Notes: generated by a model from the sequence alone, not told the origin. A stretch of 64,000 nt of DNA from Streptomyces sp. SUK 48 (GCF_009650765.1 NZ_CP045740.1:4068001-4132000); one strand, 5' to 3'; numbered from the stretch's first letter, positions 1-9,043 are shown. Program-made: numbers and translations.

Positions 1-1485
1 GCCCTCGGCCTCCGCGAGCGCCTTCGCCTGGGTGCCCTCGGCCTCCGCCCGCAGCCGCGCCTCGGTGGCCTCCGCCTGGGCGCGCCCGGCCTTGACCGTG
101 ACCTCGGCCTCCTTGTCCCGCACCTGCACCGCGGCGAGGCCCTCGGCGGCCGACTCGGCCTGCACGCCCTCGGCGAGCCGCAGCTTGGCCCGCGCGTCGA
201 GGTCGGCGGTCTTCAACCGGGCCTCGGCCAGGGTGAGTTCCTCGGCGGCCCGGTGCGTCGCGGCCTGCTCGGCGGCCTCCGCGGCCTTGATGTCCTTGAC
301 GAGCTTCTCCTGCGCCTGTGCCTCGGCGGCGATGACGAGGGCCTGCCGCTCGCGCTCGGCCTCCTCGACCAGGCGCAGCTTCTTGATGGACTCCTCCTGC
401 TCGGCGACCGTACGGTCCACCGCGACCCGCTCCCGGATGACCTCGGCGATCTCCCGCTTCTCCGCCTCGACCTCCTTCTCGGCGGAGATCTGGGTCAGCC
501 GCGTCTCCCGCTCCCGGGCGATGACCTCCAGCAGGCGGTCCTTCTCGATGCGCTCGTTCTCCACGGCGATGACCCGCTCGCGGTTCTTCGCGGCGACCGC
601 GATCTCCCGGGCCTGGTTCTCCCGCTGCACGCCCAGCTGCTCCTCGGTGCGCAGGAACGCGGTCTGCGCGCGCAGCCGCTCCTCCTCCATCACCCGGGCG
701 GTCTCGGCCTCCTCGCGGGCGCGGGACGTGTCGATCTCCCGCCGCTGCTTGATCTCGGCGTCCGCCTGCCGGCGCTCCAGCTCCAGGATGGCCTCGCGGG
801 CGTCGACGTCCTGGCGGGTGATCTCCTTCTGCTCCGTGCGCTTCGCCTCGTTGGTGCGCACATGCTCGACGGCGGTCAGCTCGGTGATCTTGCGGATGCC
901 CTGCGCGTCGAGGACGTTGGCCGGGTCCAGCTGGGTCAGCGGCGTCTGCTCCAGGTAGTCGATCGCGGCGTCCTCCAGGTGGTAGCCGTTGAGGTCGACT
1001 CCGATCAACTCGATGATGTGGTACCGCAGTTCCTCGCGCTTGGTGTACAGGTCGGTGAAGTCCATCTGCTTGCCGACGGTCTTCAGCGCCTCGGAGAACT
1101 TCGCGTGGAACAGCTCCTGGAGCGTGTCCTGGTGGCTGGCCCGCTCGGTGCCCACGGACTGGGCGACCTTGATGACGTCCTGGACGGTCTTGTTGACCTT
1201 GACGAAGAACAGGATGCGGATGTCGGCCCGGATGTTGTCCCGGCAGATCAGCCCGTCCCGGCCGGAGCGGCTGATCTCGATGGTCTTCACCGAGATGTCC
1301 ATGACCTCGGCCTTGTGCAGGATCGGCAGCACGACCTGTCCGGTGAAGGACACGTCCACCCGCCGCGTCCTGGACACGATCAGGGCCTGGCTCTGGTCGA
1401 CCTTGCGGTACAGCCGGGAGAACCCGAGCAGCAACAGCACGGCGATGATCACACAGGCGGCGACGAGCACGCCGAGGGCTTCCAT
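1..1485 (-). CDS. Flotillin-like SPFH/band 7 membrane protein (C-terminus cut by window edge)
   Basis: Reading leftward from ATG at 1485, the frame stays open to the window edge, giving 495 residues without a stop. Residues 4-21 form a single hydrophobic anchor, followed by a short basic stretch and an SPFH/band 7 domain to roughly residue 190. The rest is a long charged coiled coil rich in Glu, Ala, Arg and Gln with the EAEA-type repeats typical of flotillins. Flotillins are membrane-anchored scaffolds that assemble into oligomers and organise membrane microdomains; that role is inferred from the family. The gene is divergent from a PucR regulator with 236 bp between the starts. The missing part is the C-terminal end of the coiled coil. 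Confidence 0.9.
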   Translation of the reverse strand, partial: MEALGVLVAACVIIAVLLLLGFSRLYRKVDQSQALIVSRTRRVDVSFTGQVVLPILHKAEVMDISVKTIEISRSGRDGLICRDNIRADIRILFFVKVNKTVQDVIKVAQSVGTERASHQDTLQELFHAKFSEALKTVGKQMDFTDLYTKREELRYHIIELIGVDLNGYHLEDAAIDYLEQTPLTQLDPANVLDAQGIRKITELTAVEHVRTNEAKRTEQKEITRQDVDAREAILELERRQADAEIKQRREIDTSRAREEAETARVMEEERLRAQTAFLRTEEQLGVQRENQAREIAVAAKNRERVIAVENERIEKDRLLEVIARERETRLTQISAEKEVEAEKREIAEVIRERVAVDRTVAEQEESIKKLRLVEEAERERQALVIAAEAQAQEKLVKDIKAAEAAEQAATHRAAEELTLAEARLKTADLDARAKLRLAEGVQAESAAEGLAAVQVRDKEAEVTVKAGRAQAEATEARLRAEAEGTQAKALAEAEG

Positions 1486-1721
1486 GGCATACGTCCTTGC
1501 GTCAGACGGTGGGTCGGAGCTCCCCCGAGGCGCCGGTGCCGGGCATCCCCCCGCGATGCCCGGCACCGGAACCCTCCGTAGTGCTCCCCGCAGAGGATGG
1601 TGCGGCCGGGAGGACCGTTTCCGCATTGCCGGTTTCCGGCAGTGTTCACTACTGTCTTCATGCCGGAAATGCGCTAGGAAAGCGTCACCGGCGCGTCAAG
1701 ATCACGGGGGAACGGGGCAGG

Positions 1722-2789
1722 GTGAGCGAGCAGGGGATATCCGGGCGCTATCTGGAGGGCTTCGCGGGGGTGCTGGCCGAGGTCGCGAGCACCGGCCGGC
1801 GGCTGACCCGCGAGGAGCTGAAGTCCCGCCGGACGCTGGGCGAACAGGCCGCCGAGGCGGGGCTCGGACTGCGCGCCTTGGTCGTCGCGCATCTGGCCGC
1901 CGCCCGCGCCGCCTGGCCGGTGGGACCCGGTTCGACCGAGAGCACCCTCGCGGCACTGGCCGCCGTGGAACAGGCCGTCGACGTGTTCGCCGAAGGGTAC
2001 GAGCGCGCCCAGCGGCTGACGGTACGCCGGGAGGAGGCGGCCCGCCGGGAGTTCATCGACGACCTGCTCTACGGCCGCAGCGACCTGGGCCGGCTCGTCG
2101 AGCGCGCCGAACGGTTCGGGCTGCGGCTCTCGCGCGCGCACGCCGTCGCGGTCGCCGAGGGCCCCCGGTCCTACGTCGAGGGCGGCGCCGTGGCCCGGCG
2201 GGTGGAGGCCGAGGTGCTCGCCCGCTTCGACTCCCACAGCATCCTGCTCACCACCAAGAACGGCCGGCTGCTGTGCGTCGCGCCGGGCGACACCGGCGAG
2301 GTCCTCGACTACTTCGCCCGGCAGGCGTCCGCCGCCACCGAGGGCGGCCGGGTGGCCGTCGGACGCCCGCAGACCGGCCCCGGCGGCGTCGTGCAGTCGT
2401 ACGAGGAGGCGCTCGCGGCGCTGGAGATGGCGGAGCGGCTCGGGCTGCCCGGGCCGGTGCTGCACGCCGCCGACCTGCTGGTCTACCCGGTGCTCGCGCG
2501 CGACCGGCAGGCGATGGCCGACCTGGTGCAGCACACCCTGGGCCCGCTGACCGCGGCCCGGGGCGGCGCCGTACCGCTGCTGGACACCCTGGTCGCCTAC
2601 TTCGACTCCGGCTGTGTGGCCGCCGAGACCGCGCGCCGGCTCTCGCTGAGCGTGCGCGCGCTCACCTACCGACTGGAGCGCATCCACCAGCTCACCGCGG
2701 CCGACCCCGCCGACCCCGCGCACCGCTACATGCTCCAGACCGCGGTGATCGGCGCCCGGCTGCTGAACTGGCCGACCCAGCCGCTGTGA
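1722..2789 (+). CDS. PucR/CdaR-family transcriptional regulator
   Basis: A 355-residue protein with the PucR architecture. It has an alpha-helical N-terminal region (about 1-130), a CdaR/GGDEF-like middle part, and a C-terminal helix-turn-helix around residues 287-345 containing the hallmark SVRALTYRLERI. Family members activate purine, sugar-acid or amino-acid catabolic genes; no effector can be read here. I chose GTG 1722 because a GGGGGAAC-like ribosome site precedes it and homology starts just after; the open frame extends further upstream without support. The gene is divergent from the flotillin gene. The shared 236-bp spacer holds a short inverted repeat, GCCGG-TTT-CCGGC (1628-1640), which could be an operator. 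Confidence 0.88.
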   Translation: MSEQGISGRYLEGFAGVLAEVASTGRRLTREELKSRRTLGEQAAEAGLGLRALVVAHLAAARAAWPVGPGSTESTLAALAAVEQAVDVFAEGYERAQRLTVRREEAARREFIDDLLYGRSDLGRLVERAERFGLRLSRAHAVAVAEGPRSYVEGGAVARRVEAEVLARFDSHSILLTTKNGRLLCVAPGDTGEVLDYFARQASAATEGGRVAVGRPQTGPGGVVQSYEEALAALEMAERLGLPGPVLHAADLLVYPVLARDRQAMADLVQHTLGPLTAARGGAVPLLDTLVAYFDSGCVAAETARRLSLSVRALTYRLERIHQLTAADPADPAHRYMLQTAVIGARLLNWPTQPL

Positions 2790-2835
2790 CCCGTCGTGAC
2801 CGGGCACCGGCGCAGGGGCCCGGGTGCCGCCGGGC

Positions 2836-3801
2836 TCAGTGCGGGAACACCCGGGGCGGCCGCTGCCGGGGGAGCTCCTCGCGGAAGCCGGCTATGGCGG
2901 AGCCGATCTGGCGCATCAGCACCGTGTCCTCCAGCCGGTCGAGGTAGAGATGCGCGCGGGCGAGGGCGGGCAGGTCGGCGCAGAAGTACAGCGACATCAG
3001 CGGGTTGACGAACAGTTCGCTGCCGCGGGTGCGCTCCGTGAAGCGCACATCGCCGAACTCGCCCCGCACGGCGGCGGCGACGCTGCCGTGCACGATGCTC
3101 GGGTGGCTCGCGTGGCAACGCTGGGCATGGGCCACCGCGTCGAGGTAGGCGGCGCCCTCGTCGCTCTCCCGCGGAAGGGAGAACGCGCCCAGGTAGCCTC
3201 CGTCGCGGTCCAGGGCGGCCAGGTTCTCCAGGACCGTCGAGTGGTTCACCCCGTGGTAGGCGTCCACGCCGAAGCCCACGCAGGCCACGAGCCGGTGCGG
3301 GACCTCCGCCAGCCCGGCGACGGCCGCCAGGCTGGCCATGTCCTCCTCCGGGGTGCCGAGCCCGTGCTCGTCCCCGCGCATCAGGATGTCGGTCCCGCCG
3401 TCCACCAGGACGATCGCGTCCACGCCGCCCAGGTGCTCCGCCAGGGCCCGGTAGGCGGCGCGCAGCGGCCGGACACCCGTGAGGGGGAAGGCGTACACGG
3501 TGGCGGGCAGTTGCCGCGAGTGGAGCCAGCGGGCCAGCGAGCGCTCGGGGAAGTAGTCGCCGTGCAGCGGGGTGTCCGGGCGGACGGCGACGACGTCCTC
3601 CGCGACCCAGGAGCCCCGGTCCAGGCCGTACAGGTCCGCGAAGGACAGGCCGGCCAGATGGACCTCGGCGCCGGCCGACCGGAGCGCGAGGGCCAGGGGC
3701 AGTCCGGCGTAGACGTCGAAGCCCCCGCCCGCCCCGGCGACCAGGACCCGGCCGGCGTCGCGCAGTCGGGTGAAGAAGGCGGGCTCGCGAAGGGAGAACA
3801 T
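2836..3801 (-). CDS. DUF1152 domain-containing protein
   Basis: A 321-residue protein starting MFSLREPAFF. It has a glycine-rich N-terminal motif (VAGAGGGFDVYAG) and an acidic strand VDAIVLVDGGTDILMRGDE, both characteristic of DUF1152. The family looks like a Rossmann-type nucleotide or sugar-binding fold, but its biochemical role is not established. I chose ATG 3801 over the longer frame because a GAGGG ribosome site lies 8 nt upstream (a GTG three bases earlier is also possible). It is divergent from the AraC regulator with only 60 bp between the starts, so that regulator may also act on this gene (inference). Confidence 0.85.
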   Translation of the reverse strand: MFSLREPAFFTRLRDAGRVLVAGAGGGFDVYAGLPLALALRSAGAEVHLAGLSFADLYGLDRGSWVAEDVVAVRPDTPLHGDYFPERSLARWLHSRQLPATVYAFPLTGVRPLRAAYRALAEHLGGVDAIVLVDGGTDILMRGDEHGLGTPEEDMASLAAVAGLAEVPHRLVACVGFGVDAYHGVNHSTVLENLAALDRDGGYLGAFSLPRESDEGAAYLDAVAHAQRCHASHPSIVHGSVAAAVRGEFGDVRFTERTRGSELFVNPLMSLYFCADLPALARAHLYLDRLEDTVLMRQIGSAIAGFREELPRQRPPRVFPH

Positions 3802-3861
3802 CACCAGACCCTCACCGCGGAGGCCGTCCCAACGGGCCTGCTCGGAGGGGAGAATGGGGAC

Positions 3862-4251
3862 ATGAGCCGCGCCGCCGAGGACGGCAACCGCCGGATGCTG
3901 CGGGCACGGGACACCATGGACCGCGACTACGCGCGGCCGCTGGACGTCCCCGCGCTGGCCCGTGTCGCGCATGTGTCACCGGCCCACTTCGCGCGCACCT
4001 TCCGGGCCACGTTCGGCGAGACACCGCACCGCTATCTGCAACGCCGCCGGGTGGAGCGGGCGATGTACTTGCTGCGCGAGAGCGAGAGGCGCGTGACGGA
4101 CATCGCCTTCGAGGTCGGCTTCGGCAGTCCGGGCACCTTCAGCCGCACGTTCCGCGACATCGTCGGCAGCTCGCCGCGCGCGTACCGCGGAAAGGCGGTG
4201 GCCGCCGCCGTGCCGACGTGCTTCACCATGGCCTGGACCCGGCCCGGTTGA
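3862..4251 (+). CDS. Short AraC-family transcriptional regulator
   Basis: A 129-residue protein made almost only of the AraC DNA-binding domain. The first helix-turn-helix is around LARVAHVSPAHFARTF, and the second around VTDIAFEVGFGSPGTFSRTF. It lacks an effector-binding domain, as in the MarA/SoxS-like short regulators. A strong GGAGGGGAG ribosome site (3844-3852) fixes the start at ATG 3862. The next gene, 48 bp downstream on the same strand, encodes a VOC protein; in other streptomycetes, as I recall, this AraC-VOC pair is conserved, so they probably respond to the same compound. Confidence 0.93.
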   Translation: MSRAAEDGNRRMLRARDTMDRDYARPLDVPALARVAHVSPAHFARTFRATFGETPHRYLQRRRVERAMYLLRESERRVTDIAFEVGFGSPGTFSRTFRDIVGSSPRAYRGKAVAAAVPTCFTMAWTRPG

Positions 4252-4286
4252 GCAGTTACGGATAAGTTTTCGCGCCCCGCGCTCGC

Positions 4287-4292
4287 TAGCGT
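4287..4292 (+). promoter_or_regulatory. -10 box (TAGCGT) of the VOC gene, probably leaderless
   Basis: TAGCGT fits the Streptomyces TAnnnT -10 pattern and ends 7 nt before ATG 4300, so transcription would start on or next to the start codon. No Shine-Dalgarno sequence precedes the ATG. A -35 box is poorly defined (AAGTTT, 17 nt upstream). Confidence 0.5.
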
Positions 4293-4299
4293 GGACGTC

Positions 4300-4605
4300 A
4301 TGTTCAACGCGATCACACAGTCCGTCGGCGTCCCCGGCCACCCCGAGCGGCAGATCCTGCTGGAGAAGCCGGGCGCCCCCGCGATGTCCGAGCAGACCGC
4401 GGAGCAGGTGCGCGAGCTGGTCGCCAAGGGCGTCATGGGCGGCTGGCTCATCTTCACCACGGACGACTGCCGGGGCACCTACAAGGCGCTGCTGGACCAG
4501 GGCGTGGAGTTCACCGAGGAGCCCACCGAGCGCCCGTACGGGATCGACTGCGGGCTGCGGGACCCCTTCGGCAACCGCATCCGCTTCACCGAGCCCAGGG
4601 CCTGA
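4300..4605 (+). CDS. VOC-family (glyoxalase/dioxygenase-like) protein, N-terminal half shortened
   Basis: A 101-residue product that is clearly VOC in its C-terminal part: PGHPERQILLEKPG, then GGWLIFTTDDC, then YGIDCGLRDPFGNRIRF, including the metal-side Glu/Gly-rich strand. Typical family members are about 135-140 residues. Here MFNAITQS runs straight into VGVPGHPERQ, so the first strand-helix-strand segment (the usual LDFY..LG..V region) is absent while the frame is kept. This looks like an in-frame internal deletion of roughly 30 codons. One beta-alpha-beta module and part of the metal site would be missing, so activity is doubtful. ATG 4300 is chosen by family start and promoter; a GTG nine bases upstream (4291) overlaps the -10 box. 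Confidence 0.75.
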   Translation: MFNAITQSVGVPGHPERQILLEKPGAPAMSEQTAEQVRELVAKGVMGGWLIFTTDDCRGTYKALLDQGVEFTEEPTERPYGIDCGLRDPFGNRIRFTEPRA

Positions 4606-4606
4606 G

Positions 4607-4634
4607 GCGCCCCGCGCCCCGCGCCCCGCGCCTC
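4607..4634. repeat. Tandem GCGCCCC heptamers
   Basis: Four head-to-tail copies of GCGCCCC (the last with one C-to-T change) lie directly behind the VOC stop codon and decay into C/G-rich sequence up to about 4660. It is non-coding and falls between convergent genes; it may be simple slippage DNA. Confidence 0.7.
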
Positions 4635-4669
4635 GCGCCCGCACCCCGCACCGGCGCGTCCCGGCCGGG

Positions 4670-5608
4670 CTACCGCGGCGGCTCCGGGCGCGCCCGGCCC
4701 GGCTCGGGGGGCTCGTTGCGCGCGAGCCGGGCCATCAGGACGTCGCCGATGAACAGGTCGTACACCAGGACCCCGATGACGCCGCCGACCAGCGGGCCCA
4801 CGATGGGAATCCACCAGTAGCCGCTGAACGCCCCGGCCAGGCTGCCCGGGAAGGCCAGGCTGCCCCAGCCCTCCGCGTAGGTGAGCAGGCGGGGGCCGAA
4901 GTCGCGGGCCGGGTTGATGGCGTAGCCCGCGTTGGCGCCGAAGGACATGCCGATGGCGGCCACGATGAAGCCGGTGATCAGCGGCGCGAGGTTGGACTGC
5001 ACGGCCTGGTTGCGCAGGTCGATGACGGCCACGACGAACATCACCAGGAACGCCGTGCCGACGATCTGGTCGATCAGCGGGCCCCAGATGCCGCCGTGGA
5101 AGTACGCGGCGGGGAAGGTCGCGAAGATGGAGAACGAGGCGTTCGTATGCCCGTTCACCTTCGGGCCCGGGGCGGCGGCGTCGTACGCGCCGATCGCCTG
5201 GTGGTAGACCAGGTACACCAGCGCCGCGCCGGTGAAGGCGCCGACCAGCTGCGCGAACCAGTACGGCAGCACCTTCACCCAGGGGAAGCCGCGGCGCACC
5301 GCCATCGCGAGCGTCACGGCGGGGTTGATGTGGGCGCCGCTGACGCCGCCGGCCACGTAGACGCCGAAGACGACGGCCATCGCCCAGCCCCAGGTGATCA
5401 GCAGCCAGTCGCCGGCGGCGAGGAAGATCGTGGTGGGGGTGGCGGCGCGGCCCGAGCCGGGCAGCGCGGCGACGGCCATCGCGACGACACCGCAGCCGAA
5501 GCAGATGAGGACGAACGTCCCGAGGAACTCCGCCAGGCACTCGCCCAGCAGGCCGGCCCTCGCCCGCAGTGCGGAGGGTTTGATCAGCGACGGAATCTCG
5601 ACAGCCAT
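4670..5608 (-). CDS. MIP-family channel (aquaporin / glycerol facilitator)
   Basis: A 312-residue membrane protein with six predicted helices and two half-helix signature motifs: NPA at 95-97 (HINPAVTLA) and NPA at 232-234 (INPARDFGPR). The Asp after the second motif (NPARD) is characteristic of glycerol-conducting aquaglyceroporins. There is a long loop with charged residues around 140-170, and the C-terminus is a short cytosolic tail rich in Pro and Arg. ATG 5608 is chosen because AAGGGGG lies just upstream. No glpK or glpD is adjacent, so it is a stand-alone facilitator here. It could also conduct water or other small polyols. Confidence 0.92.
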   Translation of the reverse strand: MAVEIPSLIKPSALRARAGLLGECLAEFLGTFVLICFGCGVVAMAVAALPGSGRAATPTTIFLAAGDWLLITWGWAMAVVFGVYVAGGVSGAHINPAVTLAMAVRRGFPWVKVLPYWFAQLVGAFTGAALVYLVYHQAIGAYDAAAPGPKVNGHTNASFSIFATFPAAYFHGGIWGPLIDQIVGTAFLVMFVVAVIDLRNQAVQSNLAPLITGFIVAAIGMSFGANAGYAINPARDFGPRLLTYAEGWGSLAFPGSLAGAFSGYWWIPIVGPLVGGVIGVLVYDLFIGDVLMARLARNEPPEPGRARPEPPR

Positions 5609-5741
5609 GAAAGGCCCCCTTGGAGAGGAGCAAAACGGCCAACGTCCCCATATTCGCCTACAAATGCTCTTCACGCAGGATGGGCCGAGAGGCCGTCACC
5701 CCTTCGCGTGATGCGTCGGCGCCGTCAGCGGCTCAGCGGCG

Positions 5742-6419
5742 TCATCGGCTGTCGAGGTCGTCCGCGAAGTGCCGGAACCCGCGCCGCTCCCGGTGCATGC
5801 CCCACAGCTTCTCGGCGAGCACGGCGGGGTCCTTGCGCGGGTGGCCCGGGGTGATGGCGCCGGGGACGACGAGCTGGGCGACGTGGATGCCGTCGGCGGC
5901 AAGGCGTTCGTGCAGCAGATGCCCGTACGCGCTCTGCGCGGCGAACGCGACGGACGTACCGGTGCGCTCGGCCTGCGGCACGGCGGCCGTCCCGCCGTTC
6001 ACGAACAGTATGGTTCCGCGCCCCAGGGCCCGCATCCCGGGCAGCACCTGCTGCACGGCGGCGACGGGCCCGTACACGGAGAACTCGATGGGCCCGGTCA
6101 GCTGCCGGTGGCCGGTCTCCAGGACGGGCCGCATGAAGTCCTTGTGCGGGACCGGGCTGTACTGGAGCACCTCGGCGGCGCCCAGCTCCCGCGCGGCGTC
6201 GGCGAGGGCGCGGGCCAGCCGTTCCGGCTCGCGGACGTCGGCGGGGAAGGCGCGCGCGGTGACGCCGTCCCCGGCCAGCTCCCGGACCAGCGCGTCCAGC
6301 CGGTCCTGGTCGCGGGCGACGAGGGCGACGGCGTACCCTTCGCGCCCGAACCGCCGGGCGACGGCGGCGCCGAGTCCGGGACCGGCGCCCACGATGGCGA
6401 CAACGCTCACGCCCACCAT
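5742..6419 (-). CDS. SDR-family protein with degenerate active site
   Basis: A 225-residue Rossmann-fold protein of the short-chain dehydrogenase family. The nucleotide-binding motif GAGPGLG is intact at residues 11-17. The catalytic part is not canonical. At the YxxxK position there is Tyr164 but Leu168 instead of Lys, and the strand that normally offers the catalytic Ser reads FVNGGTAAVPQ. It may therefore bind NAD(P) without classical SDR chemistry, or belong to an atypical subfamily. ATG 6419 is used; GTG 6410 is an alternative. It lies upstream of the MIP gene on the same strand with a 133-bp gap, so a shared transcript is possible but not shown. Confidence 0.82.
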   Translation of the reverse strand: MVGVSVVAIVGAGPGLGAAVARRFGREGYAVALVARDQDRLDALVRELAGDGVTARAFPADVREPERLARALADAARELGAAEVLQYSPVPHKDFMRPVLETGHRQLTGPIEFSVYGPVAAVQQVLPGMRALGRGTILFVNGGTAAVPQAERTGTSVAFAAQSAYGHLLHERLAADGIHVAQLVVPGAITPGHPRKDPAVLAEKLWGMHRERRGFRHFADDLDSR

Positions 6420-6468
6420 CCGTACCGCACCCCCGGCCCGGGCGCACCCCGGACCGGCGGGCCGGCCG

Positions 6469-7170
6469 TCAGGCCATCCAGAAGAAGACGGCCGTCATGC
6501 GCTTCTCCTCCAGCGTGGCGCCGGTGTAACCGGTCGCGCTGTGCACGAGGTTGGCGTTGTAGAGCAGGAGGCGGTTGTACTTGTGCGGGACGCGGACGTC
6601 CTCCTCGAAGGCGTCCGGGGCGACGAACCGGGTGCCGAGGGCCTCGACCAGGTTGGTGTGCGGGGCCTGCACGACATTGCCGCCGAGCCGGCCGCCGGGC
6701 AGGTGCTGGCGGTAGAAGCTGGTGCCGCAGTCCTTGGGGACGCCCGGGTTGAGGTACAGCACGGCCGCGTACCGGCACAGCGCGCGCGAGTCGGTGTGCG
6801 GCCGCGGCTCGCTCTCGCCCGCGCCGACGACCTGGACGCAGTTGTGGTTGAGCGTGCCGCCGCCGGGCGCCTTCTGCACCCACAGCTCCCTGGCACCGGT
6901 CGCCTTGCGCACCAGCCGTTCGATGACGGCCAGTTCGGCGGGTTCGAGGCCCGGCATGGCGCGCAGCCCCGGCCAGGTCTCGGAGGTGTACGGGTACCCC
7001 TCGACCCAGTCGTCCTTGGCCAGGCACCGCGCGCGCACGGCGTCCGCGTCGGGCAGGACGTCGTCCAGGACCCAGTAGTCACGGCCCTTGGTGGGCTTGC
7101 GGTAGGGCAGCACGGGCAGCGCGCCCGGGGCGCGGGCCGCGGGCATCCTGGGGGGTGGCTGTGGGGGCAT
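6469..7170 (-). CDS. DUF6445-type protein, probable Fe(II)/2-oxoglutarate dioxygenase fold
   Basis: A 233-residue protein. It carries the spacing of a 2-oxoglutarate/Fe(II) oxygenase facial triad: His125-x-Asp127 (RPHTDSRA), a distal His210 (NLVHSATGYTG) and Arg224 fourteen residues later (EEKRMTAVFF) where the co-substrate carboxylate would bind. Similar proteins are annotated DUF6445 as I recall. The substrate is unknown. The Pro-rich first 20 residues are probably disordered. It precedes the SDR gene on the same strand with a 49-bp gap, so the two may be co-transcribed. The dioxygenase assignment is from motif spacing only. Confidence 0.75.
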   Translation of the reverse strand: MPPQPPPRMPAARAPGALPVLPYRKPTKGRDYWVLDDVLPDADAVRARCLAKDDWVEGYPYTSETWPGLRAMPGLEPAELAVIERLVRKATGARELWVQKAPGGGTLNHNCVQVVGAGESEPRPHTDSRALCRYAAVLYLNPGVPKDCGTSFYRQHLPGGRLGGNVVQAPHTNLVEALGTRFVAPDAFEEDVRVPHKYNRLLLYNANLVHSATGYTGATLEEKRMTAVFFWMA

Positions 7171-7303
7171 ACGGGGAATCTAGGGCCGCGTTCCACCCGC
7201 CTTCTCCCGGGGACCGGTCAACGTTTCCCCAACCGTGTGTCATGTACACCAAAGCGCGGCAATGGGGCCGGCCCGCCGGTGACCGGCCCCTTCGCCCCGC
7301 CGG

Positions 7304-8949
7304 TCAGCCGAGCCAGACCGTGGTGTCCGGCGGCAGGACCCCGCCCCGGGCAACGGCGCGCTGCTCAGCAGCACGTCCCCGGCGGGCATCGGCACCGCCT
7401 GTGCCCCCAGGTTGACGACGCACCGCCAGCCCTCGCAGCGGCTGAAGTCCATGACTCCCTCAGGGGAGTCGGTCGACCAGATGAGCGACTCCCCGTCGAG
7501 CAGTTTGCGGCGCAGTCGCAGCGCGGTGCGGTACAGCTCCAGCGTCGAGCCCTCGACCCCGCTCTGCGCCTCGACGGCGTACGCCGCGAAGCCGGGCGGC
7601 TGCGGCAGCCAGGCCCCGCCGGGTCCAAAGCCGTACGACGGCCCGTCCGCCGTCCACGGCAGCGGCACCCGGCAGCCGTCGCGCCCCTTGCGGACATGCC
7701 CGGTCTGCTCCCAGATCGGGTCCTGGAGCACCTCGGTGGGCAGGTCCGCGACCTCGGGCAGGCCGAGTTCCTCCCCCTGGTAGAGGTACGACGACCCGGG
7801 CAGGGCCAGCATCAGCAGGGTCGCGGCCCGGCCCCGGCGCAGGCCCGCCTCCCGGTCGACCGCGGGCGCGTGACCGCCGGACAGCAGCCAGGCGCCGGGG
7901 TCGGTGCCGGGCGGGAGCATCAGCCGGGAGTGGTGCCGTACGACGTCGTGGTTGGACAGCACCCAGGTGGCGGCGGCGCCCGCGGCCCGCGCGGTGTCCA
8001 GCTCCGCGGTGATGACACGGCGCAGCTCCGCCGCGCTCCAGCCGGCCTCCAGGTACTCGAAGTTGAACGCCTGGCCGAGTTCGTCGGGCCGGGCGTACAG
8101 GGCACGCCGTGGGCCGGGGACCCATGCCTCGGCGACGGCGCTGCGCGGCGGCCGGTAGGCGTCGAAGACCTTGCGCCAGTCGCGGTAGATCTCGTGCACC
8201 TCGTCGCGGTCCCAGTAGGGGTGGTCGCCGGGCGGGACGCGCAGCAGCGCGGTCTCCCCGGAGGCGCCGATGTCGCCGATGTCGCGCAGCGGCTCGGTCA
8301 GCTCCTTGGCCAGGCCGTGCGCCACGTCCACCCGGAAGCCGTCCACACCCCGGTCGGACCAGAACCGCAGGGTGGTGCGGAAGTCGGCGCGCACCTCCTC
8401 GTTGTCCCAGTTGAGGTCGGGCTGTTCGGCGGCGAACAGATGCAGGTACCACTCGCCGTCGGACACCCGGTGCCAGGCGCTGCCGCCGAAGACGGACTGC
8501 CAGTCGGAGGGCGGGAGTTCGCCCCGGCTACCCCGGCCGGGGCGGAAGACGTACCGCTCGCGGGCGGCGGACCCGGGCCCGGCCCGCAGCGCCTCCTGGA
8601 ACCACGGGTGCTGGTGGGAGGTGTGGTTGGGCACGAGGTCCACCACGACCTTCAGGCCCAGCCGGTGCGCCTCGGCGACCAGGGCGTCGAAGTCGTCCAG
8701 GCTGCCCAGGCGCGGATCGACGTCCCGGTGGTCGGCGACGTCGTACCCGCCGTCGGCGAGTTCGGAGGGGTAGAACGGGCTGAGCCACAGGGCGTCCACG
8801 CCGAGTGCCCCGAGATGGTCCAGGCGCCGGGTGATGCCCTTGAGGTCCCCGAGTCCGTCCCCGTCGGCGTCGGCGAAGCTGCGCGGATACACCTGGTAGA
8901 TGACGGCCTGCCGCCACCAGTCGGGGCTCCTGGAGGAGAGGTCTGCCAT
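7304..8949 (-). CDS. GH13 alpha-glucosidase / oligo-1,6-glucosidase, C-terminal frameshift
   Basis: A GH13 (alpha-amylase superfamily) enzyme that hydrolyses alpha-glucosidic bonds of oligosaccharides. All catalytic regions are present: DLVPNH (104-109), the nucleophile in GFRVDVAHG (Asp208), the acid/base Glu274 in AEAW, and SNHD with Asp335. The N-terminus (DWWRQAVIYQVYPRSF) is that of cytosolic alpha-glucosidases, with no signal peptide. Up to about residue 537 the protein is normal. Then the frame as read continues into unrelated sequence to 7240, whereas the next frame gives the expected ending LPPDTTVWLG and a stop at 7304-7306. One base is missing in the G/C run near 7336-7350. The coordinates give the expected full gene. 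Confidence 0.88.
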
Positions 8950-9043
8950 ACGGGTTCCCTTCGGTACGACGGACGAAGCGGACGCGACGTAGAGAATCTG
9001 TCCACATTGCCCGGAAAGCGAACCTTGGAAACCGGACCCGGCG

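Noticed and set aside
32-2947. Long plus-strand frames over the flotillin gene
   Set aside because: Arg/Ser/Leu-rich nonsense translations opposite a well-conserved minus-strand coiled coil; GC-rich DNA gives such shadows.
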